DNA of 64,000 nt, taken from contig JAAOOA010000002.1 of the NCBI GenBank assembly GCA_012861695.1, positions 35,481,244-35,545,243 of the forward strand. Reading direction: 5' to 3'. Made by a program: the position numbers and the translations under genes. The stretch comes from Trematomus loennbergii (Eukaryota; Chordata; Actinopteri; Perciformes; Nototheniidae). This document shows positions 11,181 through 20,925 of the stretch, piece by piece. The stretch's first letter is position 1; each line of letters starts with the position of its first letter. The notes under the pieces are model-generated. The model was not told where the DNA came from, did not search any database, and saw nothing but the letters and a program-made list of their open reading frames with translations.

Positions 11181-11306
11181 GGCTACAGAAGTGGCTATAG
11201 CATTTGATGCAATTCTAAAAAATAGTCAGATTCCTAAAAAGTTGCAAACGGATGCTGGAAAAGAATTATTTGTTTCTTCAGCAGGGCTTCAAAAATCTTG
11301 TTAAAT
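11181..11306 (+). pseudogene. Integrase-like (RVE/DDE) fragment at the palindrome centre
   Basis: Encodes EVAIAFDAILKNSQIPKKLQ followed by TDAGKEL, and after a frame change GFKNLVKYS. The order (EV..AF..IL, then P.KLQTD.GKE, then F..L...Y) fits the stretch around the second catalytic Asp of retroviral-type integrases as carried by Polinton/Maverick and adintovirus elements. Only about 40 residues remain, enclosed between the CAGTGTTT repeat and the turn of the palindrome. The first part is repeated in reverse at 11307-11370. Family assignment is by motif memory only. Confidence 0.6.
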
Positions 11307-11370
11307 ATTCTTTCCAGCATCCGTTGTAACTTTTTAGGAATCTGACTATCTTTTAAAATTGCATCAAATG

Positions 11371-11605
11371 AGAGACGTCTTGGCCCCAGGAGTAACATCA
11401 TCAGCAGTAGTACTGCAAGATTTGGGTGTCCACAATGGTGGTGACGACAGTAGTCCAGGAGTTTGTTCCTGGCTGCAACTCGGGGGGAGACTTGGTTTTT
11501 CTCAGATCCCTAGCTAGTTTTCAACGGTCGTCTTAGTGGGGTCCTTCATTTTAGATGATTTGCTGAGTGGGGGGTGGACTTATTGCGTTGATTGGGGGGA
11601 GTCAT
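11371..11605 (-). pseudogene. Gene B, 5' remnant in the right arm
   Basis: Mirror copy of the start of gene B (ATG at 11605 reading left) including leader repeat 2. It ends at the deletion junction at 11371, so the Cys/His motif is missing. Confidence 0.6.
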
Positions 11606-12921
11606 CTGTAGAATTGAAGTTTTTAGAAAAGTTCTTTAAGCTTTGTAGCTTTTTCATCTATCATTTCCAACCAAGCAGCAAGAGGTCAAATTTAAGCATA
11701 AGTAATAGTTTGTCACGATTTTACGGAAAAAGTCAAAGTATAGTTTGTCAGAAGAAAAAATATATATATTATATATGAAAAGTCATTGTGTACAGTAGTA
11801 TGTTGAAAAACAAAAACAAAAAAGAAAACTCAATTCATTACAAAATAATGAATATTTTACCAAGTTATAAAGTTTTGCATCCATTAAAGTGTAACTATAA
11901 GTATCTTTGTAGGAGAAAAAACAAAAATAATTTAAGTTACTTCCATAAAAATGGATTGTCTTGCCTTTAAGAGTCACAGTCTTAAAGAAAATCTGTTCAG
12001 AAAAAGTACTTAACTTTCTACCAGTTGTAAATTTGTCATACATAAAACTGTATCCAAAAAGTAAGTGAAAGACAACGGGAGAAAAAAAAATAAAAGTGTT
12101 AAAATCACCAACTTCTCTTTTAGAGTCACAGTCTTTAAGAAAATACATTTGTTACAAAGTAATTGACATTCTACCAGTTGCCAAATGTTCCTACATAAAA
12201 GTGTATCAAAAAAGTATCTTGGTAGCTGAAAATAACTAAAATATCAGAGAAAACCTACATTATTTAACTGTACAAGTGTTTTTAAAAAAAAAAAATGGGG
12301 TATTAAAGAAACCCCCATTCCTTACAAAGTACTTCATATTATACCCTTTTGTTAAGTGTTGCATACATCAAAGTGTATCTAAAAGTATCTTGGTAACACA
12401 AGAAAAGAGAAAAAAGTCAAAATCTGCCTTGTGTCAGTAAATAAGTGTTAAAAATCACAAACTTGCCTTTTAGAGAAACAGTCTTTAAGAAAAAATCTAA
12501 TCAGACAATGTACTTCATTTTCTAGTTTTAAGGTTTTGCATACCTCAACGTGTGTCTAAAAGTATCTTGGCAAGAGAAAAAAGCCATAATCTGCCTTGTG
12601 TCAGTGAATAAGTGTTAAAATCACAAATTATAGATAAGCTAGAGGCTATTTTAGATTTGTCAATTAGAGTTAAAGGGTTAAATAACATTTTCAAACTGCT
12701 GTTCATAGTTACTGGATACATAACGAACCTCATCATTATCTCGATTTTCTACTTTCATTTAACAGTGAAACGTCTTATTTTAGTACAGTCTAGTCAGAGG
12801 AGTTAATACTAATACTATATATGAAAGCAAAAATAAAACACATTTTCATTTGTTATGGTTGTTTAATTGAAAAACACACCATTCGCCACATTTTCAGAAA
12901 GACATATTACATTTGACCAAG

Positions 12922-14016
12922 TTAATGTCGTAGTGCATACAAGGTAATAGACTTAACGATTTGCACTGCTGCTTCTCTCCGCGTTTCATTTACAGTGATC
13001 GGTTTATCGTTCAATTCACATTGCCCAAGTAGATGTTTAGGGGTCTCTTGGAAGTAAATGAATGCATTTTTTATATCAGATAAGTGCATTAACATCACTT
13101 GCAAATTCTCTATCCTTTCACCCGCAACGATTATAATCTTCTTCTTCGGTTTCACCATTATTAGCTCTGAATGTAATCCTTTCTGGGGCTTCTTGTGCTT
13201 CTTGTGGTCTGTTGAATACCTGGCATAGGATTTGTTTAGCTGTAAGGACGGGTACCATATAATTGTCTTCAAAAGCTTTGTCTATGTCGCCACACGTTTT
13301 GGCATATCCTTCGCTGTAATGACAACCGATACTAGAATAGAGATCCTCCAACAGTTCTAGCACATGTTCCTCCTACATGTTCTGGCACTATCGCCAATTT
13401 GGGCAATTCCATAGTATCGTGCTTTTTCTCTCATTATATTGAAGCAAAGCTCTGCCATTGCTTTTGGTATTTGTTCAACACATTCGCAGCAGTCGGTTAG
13501 CGGTAGATGATCTATAAGATTATTATGATCCGGTAATGGCTCTACAACACTATCAGCATCCTCTATAGTTAGTTGAAATTTCTTCACTTTGTTCCTTTTT
13601 CTTTTCACCTTCCTTCTTTTTGTCTTTTTCCGTCCTATTGTCCCTTTTCTTTTCATTCGCATTCTGCGTTTGCTTTTAATTTCCTTCTCCTTTTCATTTA
13701 GCTTTTTCTTCGGTTTTCTTTACTTTTGCTTTTCTTTTCTGCTAATTGTCGTTTGCGATCTTGGCGAGTTGTATGAGATATTGTTTCTATAAAGGTTATC
13801 TATAATACCATCTTTTAAAGAAAGATATTCTTCATATGTCATTTTATCATAGTCCTCTTTTGTCCTAAAGACCTTACATGGATATGATATAGAGGAAAGC
13901 TCTTCTTCGGGAACATCCTCTCCCTTACTTTGTAACATCCAGTCATTAAGCCCATATCCGTTATCCTGGTGATAATAAGGGTAGGCTACATCAGACTTGT
14001 TTTTTCTCAGATCCAT
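12922..14016 (-). pseudogene. Gene A, right copy: unrecognised virus-like protein, frame-broken
   Basis: Reverse copy of gene A from ATG at 14016 to a stop at 12922-12924. The N-terminal frame is intact here (MDLRKNKSDVAYPYY start) where the left copy is shifted. This copy carries its own breaks near 13790 (two bases lost), 13370 and 13140, and keeps an ELLEDLYSSIGCHYSEGYAK stretch readable. The two copies together indicate an ancestral protein of about 360 residues with an acidic N-terminus, a basic middle and a helical C-terminus. No known family recognised. Confidence 0.6.
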
Positions 14017-14384
14017 GGCTAGTTTTCAACGGTCGTCTTAGTGGGGTCCTTAGTTTTGGATGATTTGCTGAGTGGGTGGGACTATATTCAAAAATATAAT
14101 GGAAAAAAGAGAGAAAAAACAAATATCACAGTATGTTGAAAAATATGAAAAAGTAATGTTGTGTTAAAATAACATGAAAGAAATCAAAGTAAAGCATCTA
14201 AAAACATATATTTAAAAAAAGTAATGTTAGTCAAGTAATTCATTACAAATGAATGAATATTTTACCAAGTTATAAAGTTTTCCATACATAAACGTGTATC
14301 TTACAGTTCCTTTGTGAGAGAATTACGCACAAATCTGTCAGATCAAAACATTCTATTGCAGTATTTTATCTGTTTTATGTGCTC

Positions 14385-14439
<55 letters not shown>

Positions 14440-14442
<3 letters not shown>

Positions 14443-14809
14443 AAGGGACTGAGAGGCAGAGTAGTGGGAGGCACCTACATTCCCAATAGGTGGCTCCACC
14501 CGCTGCCAATTAGCAGTATGGGACCAGGTGTGGAGACCTCACACCTGGTGCTAATCACTCCCTCAAGGGAGACAAAGCAGACAGAGTTGCTGAGTTGTGT
14601 GTGGCACATGGAGGGAGCAGGAGGCTCCCAGCGTGAGGAAACATTTTTGTAAGCTGGTAAGTCGGTTAGCGGCCCGGCTACGTTAGCCTTTGTTTAGTTA
14701 AAGGTATTTTTGAGTTTGTTAGCAATAAAGCCTTTTTTGGATTTGAACACTGCCTCTGTCGTGATTGCTGCACTACCACTTTTCTCTTTATCTGCCCTGT
14801 CCTGTTACA
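14440..14809 (+). repeat. 5' LTR of the Gmr1-like element
   Basis: 370 bp, TG...CA ends. AATAAA occurs at about 14725 (GCAATAAAGCC) as a polyadenylation signal. Confidence 0.92.
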
Positions 14810-14810
14810 C

Positions 14811-14828
14811 TGGTGGAGAATGCGGGCA
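14811..14828 (+). promoter_or_regulatory. Primer-binding site
   Basis: TGGTGGAGAATGCGGGC directly after the 5' LTR, the usual place and form of a tRNA-type primer site in fish Gypsy elements. The tRNA was not identified. Confidence 0.6.
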
Positions 14829-14884
14829 TAAAGACTCTATTGGTGGTGTTGCAGTCAGAACAATTTTTTTTTTACGTTTTCAAG

Positions 14885-15925
14885 ATGGAGGATGTACTAA
14901 AGGAGTTGGTGCGTATTTCTACTGAGCAGCAGACTCTGCAACGGCAGATGATACAGGAGCAGCAGAAACAGAATGCACTTCTCCACATGGAGGTCCAAAA
15001 ATGCCTTACAGCAGCCTCTCCTGTCCAGAGGGAAGCAACCATGCAGCCTAACCCAGGTCGATTCATCCCCAAAATGACAGAGAGTGATGAGATAGAGGCC
15101 TACTTAACGGCCTTTGAGCGCACAGCTGAAAGAGAGGGCTGGCAAAGGGACTCCTGGGCTGATCTGGTTGGACCGTTCCTCCTGGGCCCGGCACAGCAAG
15201 CTTACTTCGACCTCCCTCCGGACCAAGCAAAGGATTACGTCGTCTTGAAGAAGGAAATCCTGGCGAGGTATGGCTACAGCTTAGCAGCAAGAGCCCAGCG
15301 GTTCCATGAATGGAAATACAAGCCAGAGTTGTCAGCCAGGGCCCAGATGTATGACCTAGGCCGGGTAACCAGAGCCTGGCTGACATGCAACCCCGAAAAG
15401 TTAAGTGTTTTAGAGAGGATAATGATGGACAAATATATTCGGTCTCTGCCCTATGAGATCAAGAAAATGACAAGCCAGCAGAATCCAGCCGGTCTGGATG
15501 AGTTGGTTAACGTAGTGGAGAGCCACGTGGTCACAGCGGACCTGCTTAAGTCCACACGACCAGACACCGAGTGGGGCCGGAAAGTCAGTGGGGAAGCATC
15601 ACGGACTAGACGGGCACGAGAACCGCGATGGGAACCAGAAGAGGTAAGGCGACGACAGTCCTACCTGCCAGAGGGCCAACCGCGTTGCTACCAGTGTGGG
15701 GAGACAGGCCATATTGCCCGGGACTGCCCAGGGAAGGATGAGCTAATGCCGACCGCCAACTCATCTGGTGCAAGGCCCTGCCACCTTCTTGACTCTTGCT
15801 GGGTACAGGAAAGCTCCCTGGCTCAAATGATACCAGTCAAAGTAAATGGAAAAGATGCAGAGGCGCTAGTCAGGAAGTGTGGTAACCCTCATTCAACCCC
15901 ACCTCCTCGACCATTTGCCATCTGA
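14885..15925 (+). CDS. gag: Gag of the Gmr1-like element
   Basis: Structural nucleocapsid polyprotein, about 346 residues from ATG 14885. That start is preferred over the in-frame ATG at 14765, which lies inside the LTR. A coiled-coil Gln-rich N-terminus (ELVRISTEQQTLQRQMIQEQ) comes first. A capsid-like region resembling SCAN-type folds follows (ARYGYSLAARAQRFHEW). A CCHC zinc knuckle CYQCGETGHIARDC binds RNA. The frame then enters the protease start (VKVNGKDAEALV) and leaves it after a small lesion, ending at 15925 and overlapping the next frame. Confidence 0.85.
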   Translation: MEDVLKELVRISTEQQTLQRQMIQEQQKQNALLHMEVQKCLTAASPVQREATMQPNPGRFIPKMTESDEIEAYLTAFERTAEREGWQRDSWADLVGPFLLGPAQQAYFDLPPDQAKDYVVLKKEILARYGYSLAARAQRFHEWKYKPELSARAQMYDLGRVTRAWLTCNPEKLSVLERIMMDKYIRSLPYEIKKMTSQQNPAGLDELVNVVESHVVTADLLKSTRPDTEWGRKVSGEASRTRRAREPRWEPEEVRRRQSYLPEGQPRCYQCGETGHIARDCPGKDELMPTANSSGARPCHLLDSCWVQESSLAQMIPVKVNGKDAEALVRKCGNPHSTPPPRPFAI

Positions 15926-18900
15926 AGAGACTGTGCCCGTCTCCTGTGTCCATGGGGACACTAAATTATACCCCACTTGCCTCATCCACCTTACCACAGT
16001 TAAAGGCAGCTGTGAGATGAAAGTGGGGGTGGTTCCTTCCCTACCAGTCCCAGTCTTGGTGGGGCGAGACTGCCCACTATACAAGCGCCTGCGGCACCAG
16101 AAGGAGGTGAGTCCCAAAAAGCACAAGCGTGCCAAAGGAAAACGAGAGAGAGGACAAACTGCCACCCAGGGTACTTCTCCTCAGCAGTTCCCCAACGTTG
16201 TGTGTGCTGTGCCGGAGGAGCAGAGAGGCAACCAATCTTCCAGTGCAGACGAGGCAAATGATAACCCTTTTGTTGCTTTCCCTGGAGACCTAAGCACAGG
16301 TCATGAGGAGGGGGAAGTCTCATTGCTTCCAAGTTTGAAGGGCCAGTTCGGGACCGCCCAGATGGAAGACCCCAATCTGTTGCATGCACGCAGCAATGTT
16401 ACGGAAATAGAGGGAAAACCAGTTCCAGGAGTGGGTGAGCTTACATGTCCTCATTTCCTAATAAAAAATAATCTGTTATACTATGCCAAAGAGGTCGAAG
16501 GTCAGCGAAGAGACTTGTTGGTTGTCCCAAAACAATATGTGTCCACAGTGTTGCATCTGGCTCACAGCCATGTCCTAGGGGCCCACCTAGGGGTTGAGAA
16601 GACAAGGCAGCGGATTGGGAGCCGGTTCCACTGGCCAGGGGTGGTAAGGGCTATAGAGGATTATTGTCGCACCTGTGTTGAATGTCAAAAGATGAGTCCC
16701 AAGCCACACTTTAAAAGTCCCCTAATACCTCTACCGATAATCGATGTACCGTTTTCTCGCATTGCCATGGACTTAGTGGGGCCGCTGGTGAAGTCTGCCA
16801 GGGGACATCAGTATATTCTTGTGATCCTTGACTATGCAACCAGGTACCCGGAGGCCATTCCCTTGAGGAACATGACAACGAGAGTGATTGCACGGGAGCT
16901 GCTTCACCTGTTCAGTCGAGTTGGGATTCCTAAAGAGATGCTAACAGACCAAGGCACTCCCTTCATGTCCAAGATAATGAAGGATCTCTGCAGGCTCTTC
17001 AAGGTAAAGCAGCTTCGTACATCTGTCTACCATCCGCAGACAGACGGATTGGTAGAACGCTTTAACAAGACGTTGAAGTCCATGTTAAAGAAGGTTGTTG
17101 ACAAGGATGGTCGTAACTGGGACCAGCTTCTGCCCTATGTCCTGTTTTCAATCAGGGAAGTTCCACAGGCTTCAACCGGTTTCTCCCCCTTCGAGCTGCT
17201 GTATGGCCGACAGCCCAGAGGACTTCTCGACATCGCGAAGGAAGCCTGGGAGGAGCAACCAAGCCCCCATCGGAGCCTGATTGAGCATGTAGAGACGATG
17301 CAGACGCATATGAAAGATGTTTGGCCCATGGTCAGAGAGCACATGGCTCAAGCCCAAGAAGCCCAGAGGAAAGTGTATAACAGAGGTGCCCAACCACGTG
17401 AGTTCCTGCCCGGGGATAAAGTGCTTCTCCTGGTCCCCACCACAGAACACAGATTCCTGGCATCGTGGCAAGGTCCCTATGAAGTGACAGAGAAGGTGGG
17501 ACCAGTCAACTACAAGGTACGCCAACCTGGCCGTCGCAAACCATCCCAAATATACCATGTTAACCTGTTAAAGAAATGGTATGCCCGAGAGGCACTGCTG
17601 TGTTCTTGTTCCCTGTTTGTATCCCCTTCTCCAGACCATGAGGTGGCCGAAGTTGAATACGGTCCAGGGCTATCCAAAGCTCAGTTACAGCAAACCAAGG
17701 AACTGGTTCAGCAGAGTTTGGATGTGTTCTCACTACGACCTGGACGCACAACGATGGTGGAACATCAAATCCACACAGAGCCTGGCCAAAAGGTAAAGAT
17801 GCGACCCTACCGGGTGCCGGAGGCAAGACGGGCGGCCATTGAGCAAGAAGTGCAGAAAATGCTGGCTATGGGGGTGATTGAAGAATCTCACAGTGAGTGG
17901 ACCAGCCCTGTCGTTCTGGTTCCTAAGCCAGACAAAACCAACAGGTTTTGTAATGATTTCAGAAAATTGAATGAAATCTCCAAGTTTGATGCGTATCCTA
18001 TGCCCAGGATAGATGAGCTAATTGATCGGCTTGGGGAAGCCAGGTATATCAGCACTCTGGACTTGACGAAAGGGTATTGGCAGGTCCCACTTGAAGCTGC
18101 CTCAAGAGAGAAGACGGCCTTCGCCACCCCCACAGGGCTGTACCAGTACACTGTGCTTCCCTTCGGGCTTCATGGAGCACCAGCCACGTTCCAGAGACTG
18201 ATGGACAAGGTTCTGAGGCCACATCGTGAGTATGCAGCTGCCTATTTGGATGACGTTGTTATCCACAGTGACTCATGGGATAGCCATCTCATAAGGCTTG
18301 CAGCAGTGCTGGAATCTCTCCGCAGGGCGGGCTTGACAGCTAATCCAAGAAAATGCAAGCTTGGACTAGAGGAAGCCGAATACCTGGGCTTCACCATTGG
18401 GCGGGGCAACGTTAGACCACAAGAAAGGAAGGTTCAGGCGATCCAGGACTGGCCACGGCCGTCAACAAAGAAACAGGTGAAAACATTCTTGGGTCTGACG
18501 TCCTATTATTGCCGTTTCATCCCAAACTTCTCCACAGTAGCCTCTCCCCTTACAGACCTGACCAGAGACTCACAGCCGCTAATGGTCAAGTGGACAGGAG
18601 AGGCTGAACACGCCTTTGAGGAACTTAAGAGGGCTCTCTGCGCACGGCCGGTGTTGGTGACCCCAGACTTCAGCCGGGGGATGATTGTGCAGACGGATGC
18701 GTCAGAGGTGGGCATAGGAGCAGTACTATCCCAGGAGGTTCACGGTGAGGAACACCCCGTCATGTACATCAGCCGGAAGCTGAACACAAGGGAACAAGTG
18801 TATGCTACTGTGGAGAAAGAAGGCCTAGCAATAAAATGGGCGCTTGAGCGCCTCCGGTATTACCTCTTGGGACGTCACTTCACTCTGGTAACTGATCATG

Positions 18901-19292
18901 CCCCACTGATCTGGATGGCAAATAAAAAAGACACAAACGCTAAAGTAGGAAGGTGGTTTGTCTCACTACAGGAGTTTAACTTCTCTATCATCCACAGAGC
19001 CGGAGCCAAGCATGGGAATGCAGATGCCCTGTCCCGTAGAGATGCCCTGTGGACCATGGTCACCTCTCCTAGGCCAGAACTGAAGGGGGGGGTGTGTAAG
19101 GGACTGAGAGGCAGAGTAGTGGGAGGCACCTACATTCCCAATAGGTGGCTCCACCCGCTGCCAATTAGCAGTATTGGGACCAGGTGTGGAGACCTCACAC
19201 CTGGTGCTAATCACTCCCTCAAGGGAGACAAAGCAGACAGAGTTGCTGAGTTGTGTGTGGCACATGGAGGGAGCAGGAGGCTCCCAGCGTGA
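15879..19292 (+). CDS. pol: Pol of the Gmr1-like element: (protease)-integrase-RT-RNase H
   Basis: 1137-codon open frame without stops. Residues 1-70 hold the distal part of a retropepsin-like protease (ending VPVLVGRDCPLY). The Asp-Ser/Thr-Gly active site expected at the gag/pol border is not readable in either frame. Integrase follows: zinc finger H229, H236, C266, C269, catalytic D298, D357, E393, then a GPYEV module at about 532. RT is downstream: TLDLTKGYW (D727) and YLDD at 789-792. RNase H has QTDASEVGIGAVL and VTDHAPLIWM. The last ~65 codons read into the 3' LTR. Enzymes for cDNA synthesis and insertion are intact, but without the protease site this copy probably depends on others. 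Confidence 0.88.
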   Translation: MVTLIQPHLLDHLPSEETVPVSCVHGDTKLYPTCLIHLTTVKGSCEMKVGVVPSLPVPVLVGRDCPLYKRLRHQKEVSPKKHKRAKGKRERGQTATQGTSPQQFPNVVCAVPEEQRGNQSSSADEANDNPFVAFPGDLSTGHEEGEVSLLPSLKGQFGTAQMEDPNLLHARSNVTEIEGKPVPGVGELTCPHFLIKNNLLYYAKEVEGQRRDLLVVPKQYVSTVLHLAHSHVLGAHLGVEKTRQRIGSRFHWPGVVRAIEDYCRTCVECQKMSPKPHFKSPLIPLPIIDVPFSRIAMDLVGPLVKSARGHQYILVILDYATRYPEAIPLRNMTTRVIARELLHLFSRVGIPKEMLTDQGTPFMSKIMKDLCRLFKVKQLRTSVYHPQTDGLVERFNKTLKSMLKKVVDKDGRNWDQLLPYVLFSIREVPQASTGFSPFELLYGRQPRGLLDIAKEAWEEQPSPHRSLIEHVETMQTHMKDVWPMVREHMAQAQEAQRKVYNRGAQPREFLPGDKVLLLVPTTEHRFLASWQGPYEVTEKVGPVNYKVRQPGRRKPSQIYHVNLLKKWYAREALLCSCSLFVSPSPDHEVAEVEYGPGLSKAQLQQTKELVQQSLDVFSLRPGRTTMVEHQIHTEPGQKVKMRPYRVPEARRAAIEQEVQKMLAMGVIEESHSEWTSPVVLVPKPDKTNRFCNDFRKLNEISKFDAYPMPRIDELIDRLGEARYISTLDLTKGYWQVPLEAASREKTAFATPTGLYQYTVLPFGLHGAPATFQRLMDKVLRPHREYAAAYLDDVVIHSDSWDSHLIRLAAVLESLRRAGLTANPRKCKLGLEEAEYLGFTIGRGNVRPQERKVQAIQDWPRPSTKKQVKTFLGLTSYYCRFIPNFSTVASPLTDLTRDSQPLMVKWTGEAEHAFEELKRALCARPVLVTPDFSRGMIVQTDASEVGIGAVLSQEVHGEEHPVMYISRKLNTREQVYATVEKEGLAIKWALERLRYYLLGRHFTLVTDHAPLIWMANKKDTNAKVGRWFVSLQEFNFSIIHRAGAKHGNADALSRRDALWTMVTSPRPELKGGVCKGLRGRVVGGTYIPNRWLHPLPISSIGTRCGDLTPGANHSLKGDKADRVAELCVAHGGSRRLPA
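19083..19094 (+). promoter_or_regulatory. Polypurine tract
   Basis: A run of G residues after GAA immediately before the 3' LTR, the plus-strand primer in LTR retrotransposon replication. Confidence 0.6.
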
Positions 19293-19462
19293 GGAAACAT
19301 TTTTGTAAGCTGGTAAGTCGGTTAGCGGCCCGGCTACGTTAGCCTTTGTTTAGTTAAAGGTATTTTTGAGTTTGTTAGCAATAAAGCCTTTTTTGGATTT
19401 GAACACTGCCTCTGTCGTGATTGCTGCACTACCACTTTTCTCTTTATCTGCCCTGTCCTGTT

Positions 19463-19465
<3 letters not shown>
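19095..19465 (+). repeat. 3' LTR of the Gmr1-like element
   Basis: 371 bp, nearly identical to the 5' LTR; one extra T (AGTATTGGGACC against AGTATGGGACC) is the visible difference. Confidence 0.92.
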
Positions 19466-19512
<47 letters not shown>

Positions 19513-20148
19513 CACTGTTGGAGGAGCCTGTGACCTATGTTTTTCATTGACATATCTACACTGTAGCTAATGGGCATATGCCATAAAGCCTTGAAACTTC
19601 TTTAAATTATAATTTTCCTCTCAAAGAGACTTCGTTGAACACACACACACAAAACAGCATTAAATAATGACATGATATTATAATGATAAAAGTACTTACC
19701 AGAGTTTTTCCAGATCAGATCCAAATCAAGCCTCATTGTCTCCACCCCAGAGTTCCCGTTAGCCGGTAATTACCGGACTATGACCGGTAAAATATGCTGA
19801 AGACCGGCAAATCGAAATCTCTCCGGTCAAAATGTCCGGTCAAAATTATATCCCCTTAGCGCAATACCGCATCAGTTGCGCCACTTATGTGACAGACAAG
19901 AATAGTATGTGACAGACAAAAGAGTATGTGACAGACAAGAATAGTCAATTATAATGTCTACACATAATGTGGAGAAAGAGATGTCCTGTATGGGCTGATT
20001 GCGCGTTGATCTGTTGGTAATGCCTCGGGGTTCCGGTGAGCATGTAAACAAATGCATAATGCTGCGCTATACTTTGTGGCCTCACCCCGTTGCATAGTGA
20101 CGCTTATTGTTTAGGTGTCTTTTAATAAGCAGGTAGTCACATCATTAG

Positions 20149-20925
20149 AACTAGCTAGATCTGATCGATATGGACATAAACGCGAGTAGAGTCTAATCTG
20201 ACGGGAGAGACCAGCTGCTGCTGACGAGTCGACACGCATCTCTGCATGCGGTGAGCGGAACAAAACACACACTTCAGGTTAGAATATCACACGTAGCTAT
20301 TTTAATTACCTCTCAAACTACCTAAACTAGTTATAGATATGTTTAGTTTTACTGTCGGGTCACTCATTATTGGATCCGCGAGCTGCATGATACTGGCGTG
20401 TTGTCAGGAGAGGGGGAGAGAGCTCCGTTTATTATTCCCGTGTTATTGTAAATTACTGTACACGTTTGAATAGTTAATTAATCTACTATAATTAGTTTGT
20501 TTAATATCGAATCATATCAATTTGTTTCAAAGCTCAATAAATAACATAGAAGACCTTTGACCGGCACTTTTCTAATTTTGTCCGGAAGATTTAAACTGTA
20601 ACGGACATGTTGACCGGACAGGAGGGGGGAGAAGGAGGGGGGAGGGGGGCAGCGCTAGACAGGGGGGAGACAGGGGGGATATCGCACCTGTACGTGATAA
20701 GGATATAACAGGCAGGTGTGATATCGCACCGGCATGTTATAACACCTCGAACAAAGGAGGTCATTAGCATAAGTAGTAGTAGGTGTGACCTGTCACTTTT
20801 TATGCATACTAATGTGATGGAAGCGGGATCATTATTACTACTTGTGTGCACCACGACAAAGGAGCCTCATTCACTTTACATTGGGGTTGTTTGCGTGGTG
20901 CCGACACGTAAATGCAGCAAAGCTA
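20149..20925. repeat. Direct duplicate A of the outer right-arm segment
   Basis: From AACTAGCTAGATC the sequence recurs at 26897-27593 in the same orientation, and the missing end of that copy continues at about 31387-31470. The 6-kb unit 20926-26896 is therefore bracketed by a direct repeat of about 0.75 kb. Confidence 0.8.

Larger units (their letters stand above)
5033..11266 (+). repeat. Left arm: complete monomer of the palindrome
   Basis: Order outward to inward: terminal repeat, about 1 kb of non-coding DNA with CCGGT motifs, a candidate short 5' exon (6301-6338), an AT run (6533-6570), leader repeat 1, gene A, diverged tandem repeats, leader repeat 2, gene B, gene C, a CAGTGTTT simple repeat and the integrase-like fragment. 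The right arm repeats this in reverse, except for 9571-11200, which it lacks. Confidence 0.8.
14440..19465 (+). mobile_element. Ty3/Gypsy LTR retrotransposon with integrase before RT (Gmr1-like)
   Basis: Complete 5.0-kb element: LTR, primer site, gag, pol with the order protease remnant, integrase, RT, RNase H, purine tract, LTR. Each LTR begins TGTAAGG and ends GTTACA, and the two differ visibly by about one indel in 370 bp, so insertion was recent. It lies in the AT run of the right arm, so the 4-5 bp target duplication cannot be told from the repeat. The domain order matches the deuterostome Gmr1 group described from cod. Confidence 0.9.
11307..20925 (-). repeat. Right arm: inverted, internally deleted copy of the monomer
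   Basis: 11307-11370 is the reverse complement of about 11201-11266. The match then jumps: 11371 continues as the complement of 9570 and runs outward to the AT run at 14439. After the Gypsy insertion it resumes at 19466 and reaches the equivalent of about 5106 at 20925. The jump removes 9571-11200 (gene B body, gene C and the simple repeat). The outermost ~70 bp are found only at 31460-31538. Confidence 0.8.

Noticed and set aside
10918..11304. 128-codon open frame in the palindrome
   Set aside because: Most of it is CAGTGTTT simple repeat; only the last ~40 codons (integrase-like) are meaningful and are reported separately.
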